This document shows positions 4,236 through 5,278 of a stretch of 5,278 nt of DNA, in pieces. Below the pieces are notes generated by a model. It was not told where the DNA came from, made no database searches, and saw nothing but the letters and a program-made list of their open reading frames with translations. How positions within the stretch are numbered: the stretch's first letter is position 1; each line of letters starts with the position of its first letter. The DNA comes from Prevotella sp. UBA1395 (GTDB taxonomy: Bacteria; Bacteroidota; Bacteroidia; Bacteroidales; Bacteroidaceae): the NCBI GenBank assembly GCA_002305235.1, contig DBQL01000012.1, positions 13,599-18,876 of the forward strand. Direction: 5' to 3'. A program made the translations under genes and the position numbers.

Positions 4236-5278
4236 GTGATAGACAGAATCATAGCTTGGAAAGAGAAAAACATGAGCGATCGCCAGCTCACCTATATGCT
4301 GGCATTCTCTATCGGAATCCTTGCCGCCGTGGCAGGATATGTTCTCCACACCATCATACGGTTCATTCAACGACTGCTTACCGAAGACTTCCTCACCGAT
4401 ACAGCCAACTGGCTGTATCTCGTTTTCCCCGTTATCGGCATCTATCTCACCTCGCTGTTTATCAAATATGTGGTGCGCGACAACATCTCGCACGGCATCA
4501 CGAGGGTGCTCTATGCCATCTCCACGAAAAACTCACGCATCAAACGCCACAACACATGGTCGTCGGTGCTCGCCTCGGCCATCACCATCGGATTCGGTGG
4601 GTCGGTGGGTGCCGAGGCACCCATCGTGCTCACCGGTGCCGCCATAGGCTCAAACCTCGGGCAAGTGTTCCGCATGGACAAGCGCACGGTGATGCTGCTC
4701 GTGGGCTGTGGGGCCGCGGCCGCCATCTCGGGCATATTCAAGGCACCCATCGCCGGACTGGTGTTCACCCTCGAGGTGCTCATGATCGACATGACAATGG
4801 CATCGCTATTGCCCATACTCATTGCCAGCATCACGGCCGACATCTTCTCTTACCTCTTCACGGGAACGGCCACACTGTTCTCGTTCACGATGGATGGCAC
4901 GTGGGATGTGCAGCGCGTGCCGGCAACAATACTCCTCGGCGTGTTCTGCGGAGTGATGAGCCTGTACTTCATGCGCATGATGAACTTCTGCGAAAACCGG
5001 TTCTCCAAGATACGCGAACACCCTTACGCCAAGCTCATCACCGGCGGACTGCTGCTAAGCTCGCTCATCTTTCTCTTTCCCTCGCTCTATGGCGAGGGCT
5101 ATAACTCCATTGCCATCTTCATCAACGGACAGACCGAGGCCGACTGGCATCAGGTGATGGACGGGTCGCTCTTCTACGGGCACTCCGAACTTTTCGTGGG
5201 ATATATCGCCCTCGTCATGCTCACCAAGATCGTCGCCACATCGTCTACCAACGGCGCGGGAGGATGCGGAGGTACCTT
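4236..5278 (+). CDS. CLC-family chloride channel or Cl-/H+ antiporter (3' partial)
   Basis: The frame is open to the window end, with about 347 residues visible and the rest of the membrane domain (and any CBS domains) missing. CLC proteins are homodimeric inner-membrane anion channels or Cl-/H+ exchangers. The pore motifs appear in order: DNISHGITRVL (GSGIP equivalent, about 82-92), GSVGAEAPIV with the gating Glu E127, and GAAAAISGIFKAPIAGLVFTLE. YGEGY and STNGAGGCGG follow, the last just before the cut. Several hydrophobic helices are evident, the first at about 19-41. The start is uncertain. GTG 4236 gives VIDRIIAWKEKNMSDRQ, whose W-[KR]-E-K pattern I remember at the N-terminus of Bacteroidales homologues. 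ATG 4272, with an A-rich lead, would drop 12 residues. The Glu that relays protons in the E. coli protein (E203) appears to be Val here. Confidence 0.93.
   Translation, partial: MIDRIIAWKEKNMSDRQLTYMLAFSIGILAAVAGYVLHTIIRFIQRLLTEDFLTDTANWLYLVFPVIGIYLTSLFIKYVVRDNISHGITRVLYAISTKNSRIKRHNTWSSVLASAITIGFGGSVGAEAPIVLTGAAIGSNLGQVFRMDKRTVMLLVGCGAAAAISGIFKAPIAGLVFTLEVLMIDMTMASLLPILIASITADIFSYLFTGTATLFSFTMDGTWDVQRVPATILLGVFCGVMSLYFMRMMNFCENRFSKIREHPYAKLITGGLLLSSLIFLFPSLYGEGYNSIAIFINGQTEADWHQVMDGSLFYGHSELFVGYIALVMLTKIVATSSTNGAGGCGGT

Noticed and set aside
4256..5104. Plus-strand open frame of 282 residues overlapping the CLC gene
   Set aside because: It is a His/Arg-rich out-of-frame reading of the CLC gene, whose own frame carries all pore motifs and runs to the window end.

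Overview
The window looks like a chromosomal segment of a GC-rich member of the Bacteroidales (Prevotellaceae- or Muribaculaceae-like; I cannot decide the genus). Three things point there. The exopolysaccharide kinase fragment carries the Tyr/Gly-rich tail seen in Bacteroidetes. The promoters match the Bacteroidetes consensus (TTTG, about 20 bases, TAnnTTTG). Start codons are preceded by A-rich stretches rather than Shine-Dalgarno sites. The proteins also resemble what I remember of Bacteroides and Prevotella orthologues.

Layout. Positions 1-299 hold the 3' end of a Wzc-type bacterial tyrosine kinase for capsule or exopolysaccharide export. It is followed after 2 bases by a small HAD-like hydrolase (302-733), probably on the same transcript. 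A 230-base gap contains an A/T-only island and a strong hairpin and leads to fmt, methionyl-tRNA formyltransferase (964-1941). The 242-base gap between fmt and the convergent gene is full of symmetric DNA: a 16-bp hairpin, then a tandem 22-bp repeat that merges into a 39-base palindrome. On the minus strand, 3158-2184 is a ROK-family sugar kinase, probably glucokinase. The 353-base divergent region 3159-3511 holds a promoter for each flanking gene and three GC-rich hairpins. On the plus strand follow tsaC (threonylcarbamoyl-AMP synthase, 3512-4081) and the first two thirds of a CLC chloride channel/transporter, which runs off the window end.

Function. fmt and tsaC are translation housekeeping genes: formylation of initiator Met-tRNA, and the first step of t6A37 tRNA modification. 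The ROK kinase feeds hexose into glycolysis. The CLC protein handles anions at the membrane. The kinase/HAD pair belongs to the end of a polysaccharide locus. I see no CRISPR array, tRNA, rRNA, insertion sequence or phage gene. I found no convincing undescribed gene system; the most unusual material is the structured non-coding DNA on both sides of fmt.
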